Below, piece by piece: positions 1-5,893 of a stretch of 6,111 nt of DNA (the first letter of the stretch is position 1; each line of letters begins with the position of its first letter). This DNA comes from Nanohaloarchaea archaeon PL-Br10_U2g5 (lineage in GTDB: Archaea; Halobacteriota; Halobacteria; Halobacteriales; Haloferacaceae). Under the pieces are notes generated by a model, which saw only the letters and a program-made list of their open reading frames with translations, was not told the DNA's origin and made no database searches. The stretch covers positions 1 through 6,111 of the forward strand of contig LKMY01000116.1 in the NCBI GenBank assembly GCA_001564205.1. Direction: 5' to 3'. The position numbers and the translations under genes were made by a program.

Positions 1-41
1 AAGCTCGTACTCGCCGCGGTCGGAGGGCTGGACCAGGTGAC
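1..41. repeat. 41-base terminal direct repeat, left copy
   Basis: Identical over all 41 bases to 6071-6111, the other end of the window. Both copies lie in the same reading frame of the AglF-like gene, over the QPSDRGEYEL stretch. An exact match ending precisely at both window ends is what a circular or tandem-repeat contig with an assembly overlap looks like. Confidence 0.97.
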
Positions 42-156
42 ACGCGTGGAAGATAGCGGGCGTAAAGGTGTAGAAGCCGGTCATCACGAGGTTGCTCGGC
101 GGGTCGTCGGGCTTCTCGACGACCTCGTTCGGCTCCGTACATTTTTTAATGGACAT
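1..156 (-). pseudogene. AglF-like sugar-1-phosphate nucleotidyltransferase, N-terminally truncated (runs off the left edge)
   Basis: The minus strand reads in frame from an ATG at 156-154, preceded directly by an in-frame TAG, and stays open to base 1 (52 codons). After about ten unrelated-looking residues (MSIKKCTEPNE) it carries family hallmarks: VVEKPDDPPSNLV, the glycine-containing TGFYTFTPAIF strand, and DRGEYEL. These match the middle of RmlA/GalU/AglF-type enzymes that join a sugar-1-phosphate to a nucleotide; haloarchaeal AglF, a UTP-glucose-1-phosphate uridylyltransferase of the N-glycosylation pathway, is the closest match I recall. The first ~130 residues of the family, with the GxGTRLRP nucleotide loop and the Gly-Asp metal site, are absent, so the product could not be active. 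The frame continues exactly into 6070-5894 if the window ends are joined. Truncation is seen; the subfamily name is inference. Confidence 0.8.
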
Positions 157-234
157 CTAGTTCATACACCGATAGCGACGCCGCTAACCGTGATATAGTG
201 CGAGAACGTATCGATTCGACTGCCGTCAACCGTA

Positions 235-245
235 GTGGATAAATC
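235..245 (+). promoter_or_regulatory. Candidate leaderless promoter (TATA-like box) of glmU
   Basis: GGATAAAT places an A/T-rich core at 239-244, 25-30 bases before the ATG at 269. No Shine-Dalgarno sequence precedes that ATG. In haloarchaea this spacing means transcription starts at or within a few bases of the start codon. The box is weaker than the one before 2455. Confidence 0.55.
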
Positions 246-268
246 CTGTCCTGCCGTCAGCCTCGGAT

Positions 269-1480
269 ATGTACGGAGTCGTGCTCGCGGCCGGACGCGG
301 GACCCGAATGCGACCGCTGACGGACCGTCGCCCGAAACCGCTCTTACCGGTTGCGGATCGCTCGCTGCTCGAACGAGTGTTTGACACTGCTGTCGATGTG
401 ATCGACGAGTTCGTGGTCGTCACCGGCTACCGTGGCGAGGCGATCCGAGAGGCGATCGGCGAGTCGTACCGCGACCATCCGGTCAGCTACGTCGAGCAGG
501 CGGAGGCACTGGGGACGGCTCACGCCGTCGCGCAGGTCGAGCCCATCGTCGACGACGACTTCCTCGTGCTCAATGGCGACGTGGTCGTGGACGCGTCGCT
601 CCCCCGCGCGCTCGCCGATACCGACGGGACGGCGGTCGCGGCGACCGAGGTCCCGGACCCGCGGGCGTACGGTGTGCTCTCGACGGCCGACGACGGCTCG
701 CTCGCGGGGATCGTTGAAAAGCCCGACGACCCGCCGACGAACCTCGCGAACGTCGGCTGCTATGCGTTCGAACCTGCGGTGTTCGAGTACATCGACAGGA
801 CGCCCGAGAGCGAGCGCGGCGAGTACGAGATCACGACGACGATCGAGCTCCTGCTCGACGACGGCCACCGGATCGACGTGGCCCCGTACGAGGGCACGTG
901 GCTCGACGTCGGTCGCCCGTGGGAGCTGCTGGAGGCCAACGAGCTGGCGCTCGCGGAGCTGGAGGAGTCGGACGAAGCTGTTGCCGGCACCGTCGAGGAG
1001 AGCGTCCACCTGCACGGTCCGGTCGTCATCGAGAGGGGGGCGAGCGTGCGGTCGGGCGCCTACGTCGAGGGGCCGGCGCTGATCCGCGAGGGCGCGGAGG
1101 TCGGCCCGAACGCGTACGTCCGCGGGTCGACCGTGGTCGGTCCGGGCGCGCACGTCGGTCACTCGGTTGAGGTGAAGAACTCGGTACTCATGGCGGACGC
1201 GTCGGTCGGTCACCTCTCGTACGTCGGCGACTCGGTGCTCGGCCGCGAGGTGAACTTTGGCGCCGGCACGAACGTCGCTAACCTGCGACACGACGGCGCG
1301 AACGTCCGACTGACCGTCAAGGGGGACCGCGCTGACACCGGGCGGCGGAAGTTCGGGGCGATCGTCGGCGACGGCGCCAAAACGGGGATTAACACGTCGC
1401 TGAACGCAGGCATCAAACTGGGCGCGGGCGAGACGACGGGACCCGGGGAGGTGCTGACGCGGGATCGGCTCTCGGAGTAG
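269..1480 (+). CDS. glmU: Bifunctional GlmU: GlcNAc-1-P uridylyltransferase / GlcN-1-P N-acetyltransferase
   Basis: A 403-residue cytosolic enzyme for the last two steps to UDP-GlcNAc: acetyl transfer to glucosamine-1-phosphate, then UMP transfer from UTP. Residues 1-225 are the nucleotidyltransferase fold: AAGRGTRMRPLT (7-18), K23 in RPKP, LNGD (101-104), VEKPDDPP (149-156) and WLDVG (211-215). Residues ~245-395 form a left-handed beta-helix with repeated V/I-x-x-G hexapeptides. GHLSYVGDS (314-322) aligns with GHLTYLGDA of E. coli GlmU, so H315 and Y318 correspond to catalytic H363 and Y366; R285 and K303 fit R333 and K351. The lysine expected after DGAN is replaced, and NLRHDGANV through KTGIN follows the archaeal (Sulfolobus ST0452-like) form. 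The length equals the archaeal norm (about 400). Start chosen because the loop motif begins six residues in and a TATA-like box lies 25-30 bases upstream. It converges on vapC, 17 bases away. Confidence 0.93.
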   Translation: MYGVVLAAGRGTRMRPLTDRRPKPLLPVADRSLLERVFDTAVDVIDEFVVVTGYRGEAIREAIGESYRDHPVSYVEQAEALGTAHAVAQVEPIVDDDFLVLNGDVVVDASLPRALADTDGTAVAATEVPDPRAYGVLSTADDGSLAGIVEKPDDPPTNLANVGCYAFEPAVFEYIDRTPESERGEYEITTTIELLLDDGHRIDVAPYEGTWLDVGRPWELLEANELALAELEESDEAVAGTVEESVHLHGPVVIERGASVRSGAYVEGPALIREGAEVGPNAYVRGSTVVGPGAHVGHSVEVKNSVLMADASVGHLSYVGDSVLGREVNFGAGTNVANLRHDGANVRLTVKGDRADTGRRKFGAIVGDGAKTGINTSLNAGIKLGAGETTGPGEVLTRDRLSE

Positions 1481-1497
1481 TTGGGTGGATCTCGGTT

Positions 1498-1935
1498 CTA
1501 CACACCGTGGTCTCGGAATCGGTACAGGTCAACTTCGATAGGTAGATCGTCAAAATCATCGTCAGCCCCGGCGACGAGCGTCGCGTCACGTTGGCGGGCG
1601 AGCGCAACAGCGTATGTATCAGCAAGTGAGATGCTCCCATCGGCTTTCACTGCTGCTGCCAGTCGCCAGTCAGCCGCTTCAAGCTCCAAGCCCTGCCGTT
1701 CAAGAGTACGGATGTCTCGGTCAGCTTCCCGCAGCGAGGCGTCTGTCGGAACGTCATCGATGCCTTCGAACCGAGCAACGAGATAGAACACTTCACTCGC
1801 ATTTGTCTCGGTAAGGAATCCGTCAGTGTCGCCAGCGAAGACCTCGTCGAGAAGCTCAGCGACGGCTTCGTGGCCGGGTTCGTTGTACAGAAAGGCGATG
1901 ATCGCTTCAGTATCGAAGACGTAGCCGCCGCTCAT
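1498..1935 (-). CDS. vapC: VapC-type toxin, PIN-domain ribonuclease
   Basis: A 145-residue protein, a usual length for VapC. It shows the spaced acidic residues of a PIN domain: D8 in VFDTEAIIAFL, E48 in NASEVFYLVARF, D106 in SISLADTYAVALA, and D125 with neighbouring acids in LVAGADDDFDDL. These would bind Mg2+ and cut RNA; VapC proteins usually cleave tRNA or rRNA and block translation, but the target here is unknown. The start ATG (1935-1933) overlaps the stop of the antitoxin gene as ATGA, so the pair is translationally coupled. The gene ends 17 bases from the convergent glmU stop. Base composition is less GC-rich than the glm genes, which fits acquisition with its partner. All four acidic positions are present, so the toxin looks intact. 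The PIN assignment is firm; a toxin role rests on the antitoxin neighbour. Confidence 0.9.
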   Translation of the reverse strand: MSGGYVFDTEAIIAFLYNEPGHEAVAELLDEVFAGDTDGFLTETNASEVFYLVARFEGIDDVPTDASLREADRDIRTLERQGLELEAADWRLAAAVKADGSISLADTYAVALARQRDATLVAGADDDFDDLPIEVDLYRFRDHGV

Positions 1936-2228
1936 GCGTCCTTGGATGGGCGTAGCCGTTCAGCTCGTTCCTCTTCGTTGCGTTTTTCCTCATCCATCAT
2001 CCCACGAACCCGCTCCAGTACTTCGCCATGTTCGTGCTCGCCAGCGTGGATCCCATGTAGCTCATCCGGCGACGGAACCGGCTCAATGATGATACGGCCC
2101 TGCTCTTCGTAGACGAACACCTCGCCCGGCGTCTCAATCCCGAACTTTTCTCGCAGTCTCTTCGGAATCGTGGCCTGCCCCTTCTGAGACACGCGTACTA
2201 CCCTCGGTTCGTTTGTACTACTTGCCAT
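1932..2228 (-). CDS. vapB: VapB-type antitoxin, AbrB/MazE-like DNA-binding protein
   Basis: A 98-residue protein. Residues 9-52 form a swapped-hairpin AbrB/SpoVT domain: RVVRVSQKGQATIPKRLREKF, then GEVFVY and GRIIIEPV strands, the pattern of MazE/VapB DNA-binding antitoxins. Residues 53-98 are highly charged (HAGEHEHGEVLERV, EEKRNEEERAERL), probably helical, and likely the part that wraps and inhibits VapC (inference). Its TGA overlaps the vapC ATG by four bases, with the antitoxin first, the common order. A perfect 13-base palindrome lies just upstream of the ATG, a likely operator for self-repression. No ribosome binding site is seen, so the transcript is probably leaderless or short-leadered. 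The region is visibly lower in GC (33 of 60 bases in block 1981-2040) than the glm genes. Confidence 0.88.
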   Translation of the reverse strand: MASSTNEPRVVRVSQKGQATIPKRLREKFGIETPGEVFVYEEQGRIIIEPVPSPDELHGIHAGEHEHGEVLERVRGMMDEEKRNEEERAERLRPSKDA

Positions 2229-2230
2229 TG

Positions 2231-2243
2231 TTAGTAATACTAA
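2231..2243 (-). promoter_or_regulatory. Palindromic candidate operator of vapBC
   Basis: TTAGTAATACTAA is a perfect inverted repeat (TTAGTA, one central base, TACTAA), starting two bases upstream of the vapB ATG. A further TTAGTAA half-site lies at 2256-2262 inside the A/T-rich stretch TTTAGTAAC, about 30 bases before the ATG, where a TATA box would sit. Bound VapB-VapC at these sites would cover the start point and the core promoter. AbrB-family antitoxins are known to repress their own operons; binding here is inferred. Confidence 0.55.
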
Positions 2244-2290
2244 TACAGGTCTGTGTTACTAAAGCTACCGCAGTCAAACTATTTACGATG

Positions 2291-2300
2291 TTATATAATA
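2291..2300. promoter_or_regulatory. TATA-like A/T stretch in the vapB-glmU2 spacer
   Basis: TTATATAATA is the most A/T-rich block of the spacer and can be read on either strand. On the minus strand it lies ~63-72 bases before the vapB ATG and could be an upstream promoter with a leader of about 35-40 bases. On the plus strand no gene follows at the right distance. Direction and use are uncertain. Confidence 0.3.
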
Positions 2301-2339
2301 CTCCACGACTACTGTATCAGGAGCGCGGAAGCGGCTCTC

Positions 2340-2371
2340 AAAAAAGTCTCCGGTGTTGCGACACCGGAGAC
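2340..2371 (-). terminator. Hairpin followed by T-run on the minus strand
   Basis: GTCTCCGGTGT (2346-2356) and ACACCGGAGAC (2361-2371) form a perfect 11-base-pair stem with a TGCG loop. Read on the minus strand the stem is followed at once by six T residues (complement of 2340-2345), as in an intrinsic terminator. No minus-strand gene lies upstream to need it. It may end an antisense or small RNA, or be a remnant of a mobile element. The hairpin is certain; its function is not. Confidence 0.5.
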
Positions 2372-2375
2372 CGCA

Positions 2376-2388
2376 CTGGTTGAACCAG
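2376..2388. repeat. Small inverted repeat
   Basis: CTGGTTGAACCAG is a perfect palindrome with 6-base arms and one central base, four bases away from the larger hairpin. Together they would give a minus-strand RNA two consecutive stem-loops. It could instead be an operator for the glmU2-glmS promoter, which begins ~35 bases downstream. Confidence 0.45.
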
Positions 2389-2422
2389 CAGCCACGACGC
2401 GCTCGGACATCCAACCGCGAGC

Positions 2423-2432
2423 GATTTAAATT
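2423..2432 (+). promoter_or_regulatory. TATA box of the glmU2-glmS operon
   Basis: GATTTAAATT has its TTTAAA core at 2425-2430, 25-30 bases before the ATG at 2455, and no ribosome binding site precedes that ATG. This is the standard arrangement of a haloarchaeal leaderless promoter, and it fixes the start of the downstream gene at 2455 instead of the upstream in-frame ATG at 2353. The core is self-complementary, so it could also fire to the left. Confidence 0.75.
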
Positions 2433-2454
2433 GCGGGCGGGCGACGGTTGCGAC

Positions 2455-3639
2455 ATGAGCGACGACCCCGTGACGGCAGTAATCCTCGCCGCGGGCGAGG
2501 GACGGCGGTTAGAACCGCTGACGAACCGGCGACCGAAGCCGATGGTCCCCGTGGCGAATCGCCCGTTGCTCGAACACGTCGTCGAGGCCGTGACCGCGGC
2601 GGGGATAGAGCGGATCGTCCTCGTCGTCGGGTACAGACAGGAGCGCATCCGGAACCACTTCGGTGACGGCGATGACTGGGGCGTGACGATAGAGTACGTC
2701 GAGCAGCCGACGCAGCTAGGGACCGGCCACGCCGTCTTACAGGCCGAACCCGTTGTCGACGCCCCGTTCGTGGTGCTCAACGGCGACCGGATCGTCGACG
2801 CCGACGCGGTGTCGACCGTGCGCGACCGCCTCCGCGACGGCGATGGCCCCGTAATTACCGTCACCGCCGTGAAGACGCCCCGCGACTACGGCGTCGTCCA
2901 GCTCGACGGCGACCGCGTCGCGGCGATCGACGAGAAGCCCGAGGGACCGGTAGACACCAACCGCATCAACGCCGGCGTCTACGGCTTCTCCCCCGCCATA
3001 TTCGACGCGATCCGCGCGACGAACACGGCTGGAGAGCTGGCGCTCACCGCGACACTGAACGAGCTTGCCGACCGAGACGGAGTGACTGGCGTGGGGTACG
3101 ACGGGCGCTGGCTCGACGTATCGAACCTCTGGGACGTGCTCTCGGTCAACGCGGCGCTGATTCACGACAGCGACCACGCCCGCGACGCGTCCGTGGCGGG
3201 CGGGCGCGTCGCCGACACCGTCACCGTCTCTGACGACGTCGTCCTCGCCGGCAACGTCCGAATCGGGCCGAACGCCACGCTGAGCGGGGCGACAGCGGTC
3301 GGCAGTAACGTCACGGTCGCGGCCAACGCGGTCGTCGAGAACAGCGTGGTGCTCTCCGACACCGTCATCGAGCCGGGCGCGGTCGTCCGCGACGCCGTCG
3401 TCGCCGGCAACGCGCGGATCGGACCGAACGCGACTGTCGTCGGGGGTGACGCGACGGTCGTCGTCGGCGACGCCGTCCACCGCGGCGTGACGCTCGGCGG
3501 CGTCGTCGGCGACAACGCGTCGATCGGCGGCGGCGCGACGCTCACAGACGGCGCCGTGGTCGGCGGCGACGTGCAGGCCGAAGCGGGGGTCGTGATCGAC
3601 GGGCGAGTCGAGTCCGGCGCGGTCGTGCGGAGGGGGTAA
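2455..3639 (+). CDS. GlmU-like sugar-1-phosphate nucleotidyltransferase with left-handed beta-helix, no acetyltransferase signature
   Basis: A 394-residue paralogue of the upstream GlmU. Residues 1-230 are the nucleotidyltransferase domain: LAAGEGRRLEPLT (11-23), K28 in RPKP, LNGD (108-111), DEKPEG (159-164), NAGVYGF (172-178) and WLDV (219-222). The loop has Arg where most relatives have Thr (GxGTR becomes GEGRR). Residues ~245-392 are a beta-helix of V/I-x-x-(G/N) hexapeptides, unusually rich in Val, Ala and Gly. The GHLxYxGD acetyltransferase motif and the following Asn signature of GlmU are absent, so the domain is probably structural or binds another ligand. It likely makes a UDP- or dTDP-sugar, perhaps UDP-GlcNAc, in partnership with GlmS, whose ATG follows its stop by two bases. 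Start 2455 is chosen because of the TATA box 25-30 bases upstream; the 34 extra codons from 2353 run through a hairpin. Substrate is not determinable from sequence. Confidence 0.9.
   Translation: MSDDPVTAVILAAGEGRRLEPLTNRRPKPMVPVANRPLLEHVVEAVTAAGIERIVLVVGYRQERIRNHFGDGDDWGVTIEYVEQPTQLGTGHAVLQAEPVVDAPFVVLNGDRIVDADAVSTVRDRLRDGDGPVITVTAVKTPRDYGVVQLDGDRVAAIDEKPEGPVDTNRINAGVYGFSPAIFDAIRATNTAGELALTATLNELADRDGVTGVGYDGRWLDVSNLWDVLSVNAALIHDSDHARDASVAGGRVADTVTVSDDVVLAGNVRIGPNATLSGATAVGSNVTVAANAVVENSVVLSDTVIEPGAVVRDAVVAGNARIGPNATVVGGDATVVVGDAVHRGVTLGGVVGDNASIGGGATLTDGAVVGGDVQAEAGVVIDGRVESGAVVRRG
3629..3633 (+). promoter_or_regulatory. Ribosome binding site of glmS
   Basis: GGAGG, complementary to the 3' end of archaeal 16S rRNA, lies eight bases before the glmS ATG and overlaps the last codons of the preceding gene. 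As the only clear Shine-Dalgarno site seen in the window, it fits an internal operon gene translated from a polycistronic mRNA. Confidence 0.7.
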
Positions 3640-3641
3640 TC

Positions 3642-5501
3642 ATGTGCGGGATCATCGGGTACATCGGTCAGTTGCACGAGGGCGGAGAAGCGAAGGGAGC
3701 GACGGACGGCGGACCGCCCGAAAGCGTCGGCGGGATCGTCCACCGCGGCCTGAAGAACTTGGAGTACCGCGGGTACGACTCCGCGGGCGTCGCGCTCGTC
3801 AGCCCGACCAGCGGGCTCACTGTGGCGAAACGGTCGGGCGAGGTTGACGCGCTGCCGGTGCCGGACGTGCCCGACGCGACGCTCGGTGTCGGTCACACCC
3901 GGTGGAGCACGCACGGCCCGCCCACGGACGCCAACGCGCACCCGCACACCGACGAGGCGGGCGAGGTGGCGGTCGTCCACAACGGGATCGTCGAGAACTA
4001 CGAGACGCTCAAAGCGGAACTTTCAGACCACGAGTTCACGAGCGACACGGACACAGAGGTCATTCCCCACCTGCTAGCGGAGGCGCTCGCGGCCGATCCC
4101 GACGCCGACCTTCTCGCGGCGGTCCGACGCGTCGAGGACCGCTTGGAGGGGAGCTACGCGATTTGTGCGGTCCGCGAGGGTGACGATCGGGTGGTCGTCG
4201 CGCGCCGCGGGAGCCCCCTCGTCTTGGGCTGCGGCGAGGACGCCTCGTTCGTCGCGAGCGACGTGACGGCGTTCTTGGAACACACCCGCGACGTGACCTA
4301 TCTAGAAGACGGCGACGTGGCGTCCGTGAGAGCCGACGGCGTCTCCGTCTTTCACGACGGCGAGCCGGTCGACCGCGGGACCGAGCGGGTTACGTGGGAG
4401 GCCGACGCCGCGGAGAAGGGCGGCTACGAACACTACATGCGCAAAGAGATCCACGAACAGCCGGAGGCGCTCCGGCAGACGATCGCGGGGCGGCTCGATA
4501 TCGACGCCGGCGATGCCGACCTCGACGTCTCGTTCCCGCCGGGCTTTCTCGCCGACCTCGAAGAGATACAGATCGTCGCCTGCGGCACCTCGAACTACGC
4601 CGGGCGGTACGCGGCGCAGCTGTTCGAGGAGCTGTCGGGCGTCCGCGCAACCGTCGAGATCGCCAGCGAGTACGAGTTCGGCGCGGGCCGGAGCCCGGAC
4701 CGGACGCTCGTCGTCGCCGTGACCCAAAGCGGGGAGACGGCCGACACCCTCGGGGCGGTCCGGCGGGCGAACGCGGCCGGTGCGCGGACGTTCGCGGTGA
4801 CAAACACCCTCGGGAGCACGGTGACCCGCGAGGTCGACGGGACGGCCTTTATCAGGGCCGGCCCGGAGATCGGCGTCGCGGCGACGAAGACGTTCGCGTC
4901 GCAGGTGGCGACGCTCGCGATGCTCGCCGTGGCGATCGGTCGGGACCGCGGGGCGCTCGCTGCGAGCGACGCGCGGACGGTACTGGAGGACTTACAGCGG
5001 CTCCCGGGAGCGGTCCAGCAGGTGCTCGACGAGGAGCCCGTGGTGCTGGGGGCCGCCCGGGAGTTCCAGGACAGCGAGGCGTTCTTTTTCATCGGGCGCG
5101 CGCTGGGCGTGCCCGTCGCTCTTGAGGGTGCGTTGAAGCTCAAGGAGATCTCCTACGATCACGCCGAGGGGTTCGCGGCAGGCGAACTGAAACACGGGCC
5201 CCTCGCACTAGTGACGCCCGATACGCCCGTGTTGGCCGTGTTGACAGAAGCTGGTCGGGCCCGCGAGACGATGAACAACGTCACCGAGGCGCAGACGCGC
5301 GGCGCGCCCGCGTTGGGCTGTGTGAGCGCTGGGAGAGAGTACGCGACGCTCGACGCCTCGTTCACGGTTCCGGACGTGGGAATCGTCGAGCCGCTGGTGG
5401 CGAACGTTTACTTGCAGCTGTTCGCGTACCACGTCGCCAACGAGAAGGGGCGGCCGATCGACAAGCCGCGGAACTTGGCGAAGAGCGTGACGGTGGAGTG
5501 A
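3642..5501 (+). CDS. glmS: Glutamine--fructose-6-phosphate aminotransferase (isomerizing), GlmS
   Basis: A 619-residue cytosolic enzyme making glucosamine-6-phosphate from fructose-6-phosphate and glutamine, the committed step to UDP-GlcNAc. Residues 2-~235 are the class II glutaminase: C2 (nucleophile after Met removal) in MCGIIGYIG, LEYRGYDSAG (40-49), HTRWSTHG (85-92), HNGIVENYE (113-121) and D137 in SDTDTEV. KGGYEHYMRKEIHEQP (259-274) is the linker. Two SIS sugar-phosphate isomerase domains follow: ACGTSNYAGR (313-322), TQSGET (361-366), then ALEGALKLKEISYDHAEG (493-510) with K499 and E502, and H518 in ELKHGPLAL. The C-terminal KPRNLAKSVTVE holds the interdomain lysine K614 (E. coli K603). 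All key residues are present. Compared with the E. coli sequence as I recall it, about 16 extra residues sit between G6 and the LEYRGYD motif. It is co-transcribed with the upstream nucleotidyltransferase, starting two bases after its stop. Confidence 0.97.
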   Translation: MCGIIGYIGQLHEGGEAKGATDGGPPESVGGIVHRGLKNLEYRGYDSAGVALVSPTSGLTVAKRSGEVDALPVPDVPDATLGVGHTRWSTHGPPTDANAHPHTDEAGEVAVVHNGIVENYETLKAELSDHEFTSDTDTEVIPHLLAEALAADPDADLLAAVRRVEDRLEGSYAICAVREGDDRVVVARRGSPLVLGCGEDASFVASDVTAFLEHTRDVTYLEDGDVASVRADGVSVFHDGEPVDRGTERVTWEADAAEKGGYEHYMRKEIHEQPEALRQTIAGRLDIDAGDADLDVSFPPGFLADLEEIQIVACGTSNYAGRYAAQLFEELSGVRATVEIASEYEFGAGRSPDRTLVVAVTQSGETADTLGAVRRANAAGARTFAVTNTLGSTVTREVDGTAFIRAGPEIGVAATKTFASQVATLAMLAVAIGRDRGALAASDARTVLEDLQRLPGAVQQVLDEEPVVLGAAREFQDSEAFFFIGRALGVPVALEGALKLKEISYDHAEGFAAGELKHGPLALVTPDTPVLAVLTEAGRARETMNNVTEAQTRGAPALGCVSAGREYATLDASFTVPDVGIVEPLVANVYLQLFAYHVANEKGRPIDKPRNLAKSVTVE

Positions 5502-5503
5502 CG

Positions 5504-5526
5504 GCCGCTCGCGGCTGACGCCGTCA
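5504..5526 (+). terminator. Two adjacent small hairpins after the glmS stop
   Basis: GCCGC-TC-GCGGC (5504-5515) is followed without a gap by TGACG-C-CGTCA (5516-5526). Both are perfect short inverted repeats beginning three bases after the glmS stop codon. There is no T-run, so a role in ending the operon or protecting its 3' end is only a possibility; GC-rich DNA makes such short repeats common. Confidence 0.3.
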
Positions 5527-5631
5527 ACCGCAGTACGGGTAGTATTGGTTACGCCGTTCTCTCAATACAGCCGGAACAGGCCATATTATGCGGCTGTCAC
5601 AGACGCGGACCCGCTCGGGAGCCGCGGTCGC

Positions 5632-5831
5632 TGTACAGAGCCCGAGTCGGCGCTGGGATCGCGTTCGCTCGTCGTCCGCGAACTCTACTTCCTCGTTACC
5701 GGCTGGGTGGCTCAGTCTGCTGTGGACGACCGTTGCGTCGCTTCGCGCGGTCACAGTCGTGGGGCCCAGTCGCTGTCTGGATGCTCAACCGACTCCCGTA
5801 CGTCACGTCGCTGTACCGGTTTTACCGATAG
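5632..5831 (+). pseudogene. Frameshifted remnant of a YccF-domain membrane protein
   Basis: Three reading frames in turn give pieces of one recognisable sequence. From about 5632: EPESALGSRSLVVRELYFLVTGW (to 5706) in the first. Then 5708-5764 gives WLSLLWTTVASLRAVTVVG. Then 5766-5828 gives PVAVWMLNRLPYVTSLYR and FYR, followed by TAG at 5829-5831. Read together they match the C-terminal repeat of the YccF (DUF307) inner-membrane family: GWW..LLW...A.....T.VGLPV..WM.NRLP. The repair needs removal of one G near 5707 and addition of two bases near 5765. The first YccF repeat, expected upstream, is not visible in 5527-5630, so the gene is also truncated. YccF proteins are small membrane proteins of unknown function. 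The frames are seen; the family name is from memory of haloarchaeal homologues. The rest of the 392-base interval after glmS shows nothing else I can support. Confidence 0.6.
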
Positions 5832-5864
5832 CGGTGAGGTACGTGTTGCGACCTGAACTGCTCC

Positions 5865-5877
5865 GAGCGACTCGCTC
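5865..5877. repeat. Small inverted repeat between the YccF remnant and the AglF-like gene
   Basis: GAGCGACTCGCTC is a perfect palindrome with 6-base arms and one central base. It sits 16 bases beyond the stop of the AglF-like gene, on its 3' side, so it may help end that transcript; no T-run follows. Chance is a fair alternative in this GC-rich DNA. Confidence 0.3.
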
Positions 5878-5893
5878 GTCTCCCGGTGCCTCG

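Noticed and set aside
133..281. ATGTACGGAG occurring both at the AglF breakpoint (minus, 136-145) and at the glmU start (269-278)
   Set aside because: A 10-base match is expected by chance many times in 6 kb, and the reading frames differ at the two sites.
96..737. A 19-base inverted match between the AglF-like fragment (96-114, minus) and glmU (719-737, plus)
   Set aside because: Both encode the conserved EKPDDPP motif of the nucleotidyltransferase family, so the match reflects protein conservation, not a dedicated repeat, though it could support rare recombination.
344..1291. A 315-codon open frame on the minus strand across glmU
   Set aside because: It is an antisense shadow of a GC-rich gene: Arg/Asp/Val-rich with no domain pattern, while the plus frame is a complete GlmU.
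2353..2454. Upstream in-frame ATG that would extend the GlmU paralogue by 34 residues
   Set aside because: The extension passes through the hairpin and the TATA box, is Arg-rich and unlike the family, and the family motif begins a few residues after the ATG at 2455, which has correct promoter spacing.
3162..3980. Long minus-strand frame across the glmU2-glmS junction
   Set aside because: Low-complexity Thr/Pro/Val/Ala translation opposite two well-supported genes; no recognisable domain.
222..5530. GCCGTCAACCG shared by the glmU upstream region (222-232) and the region after glmS (5520-5530)
   Set aside because: Only 11 exact bases in GC-rich DNA, with weak similarity beyond; not enough to claim a repeat family or recombination site.
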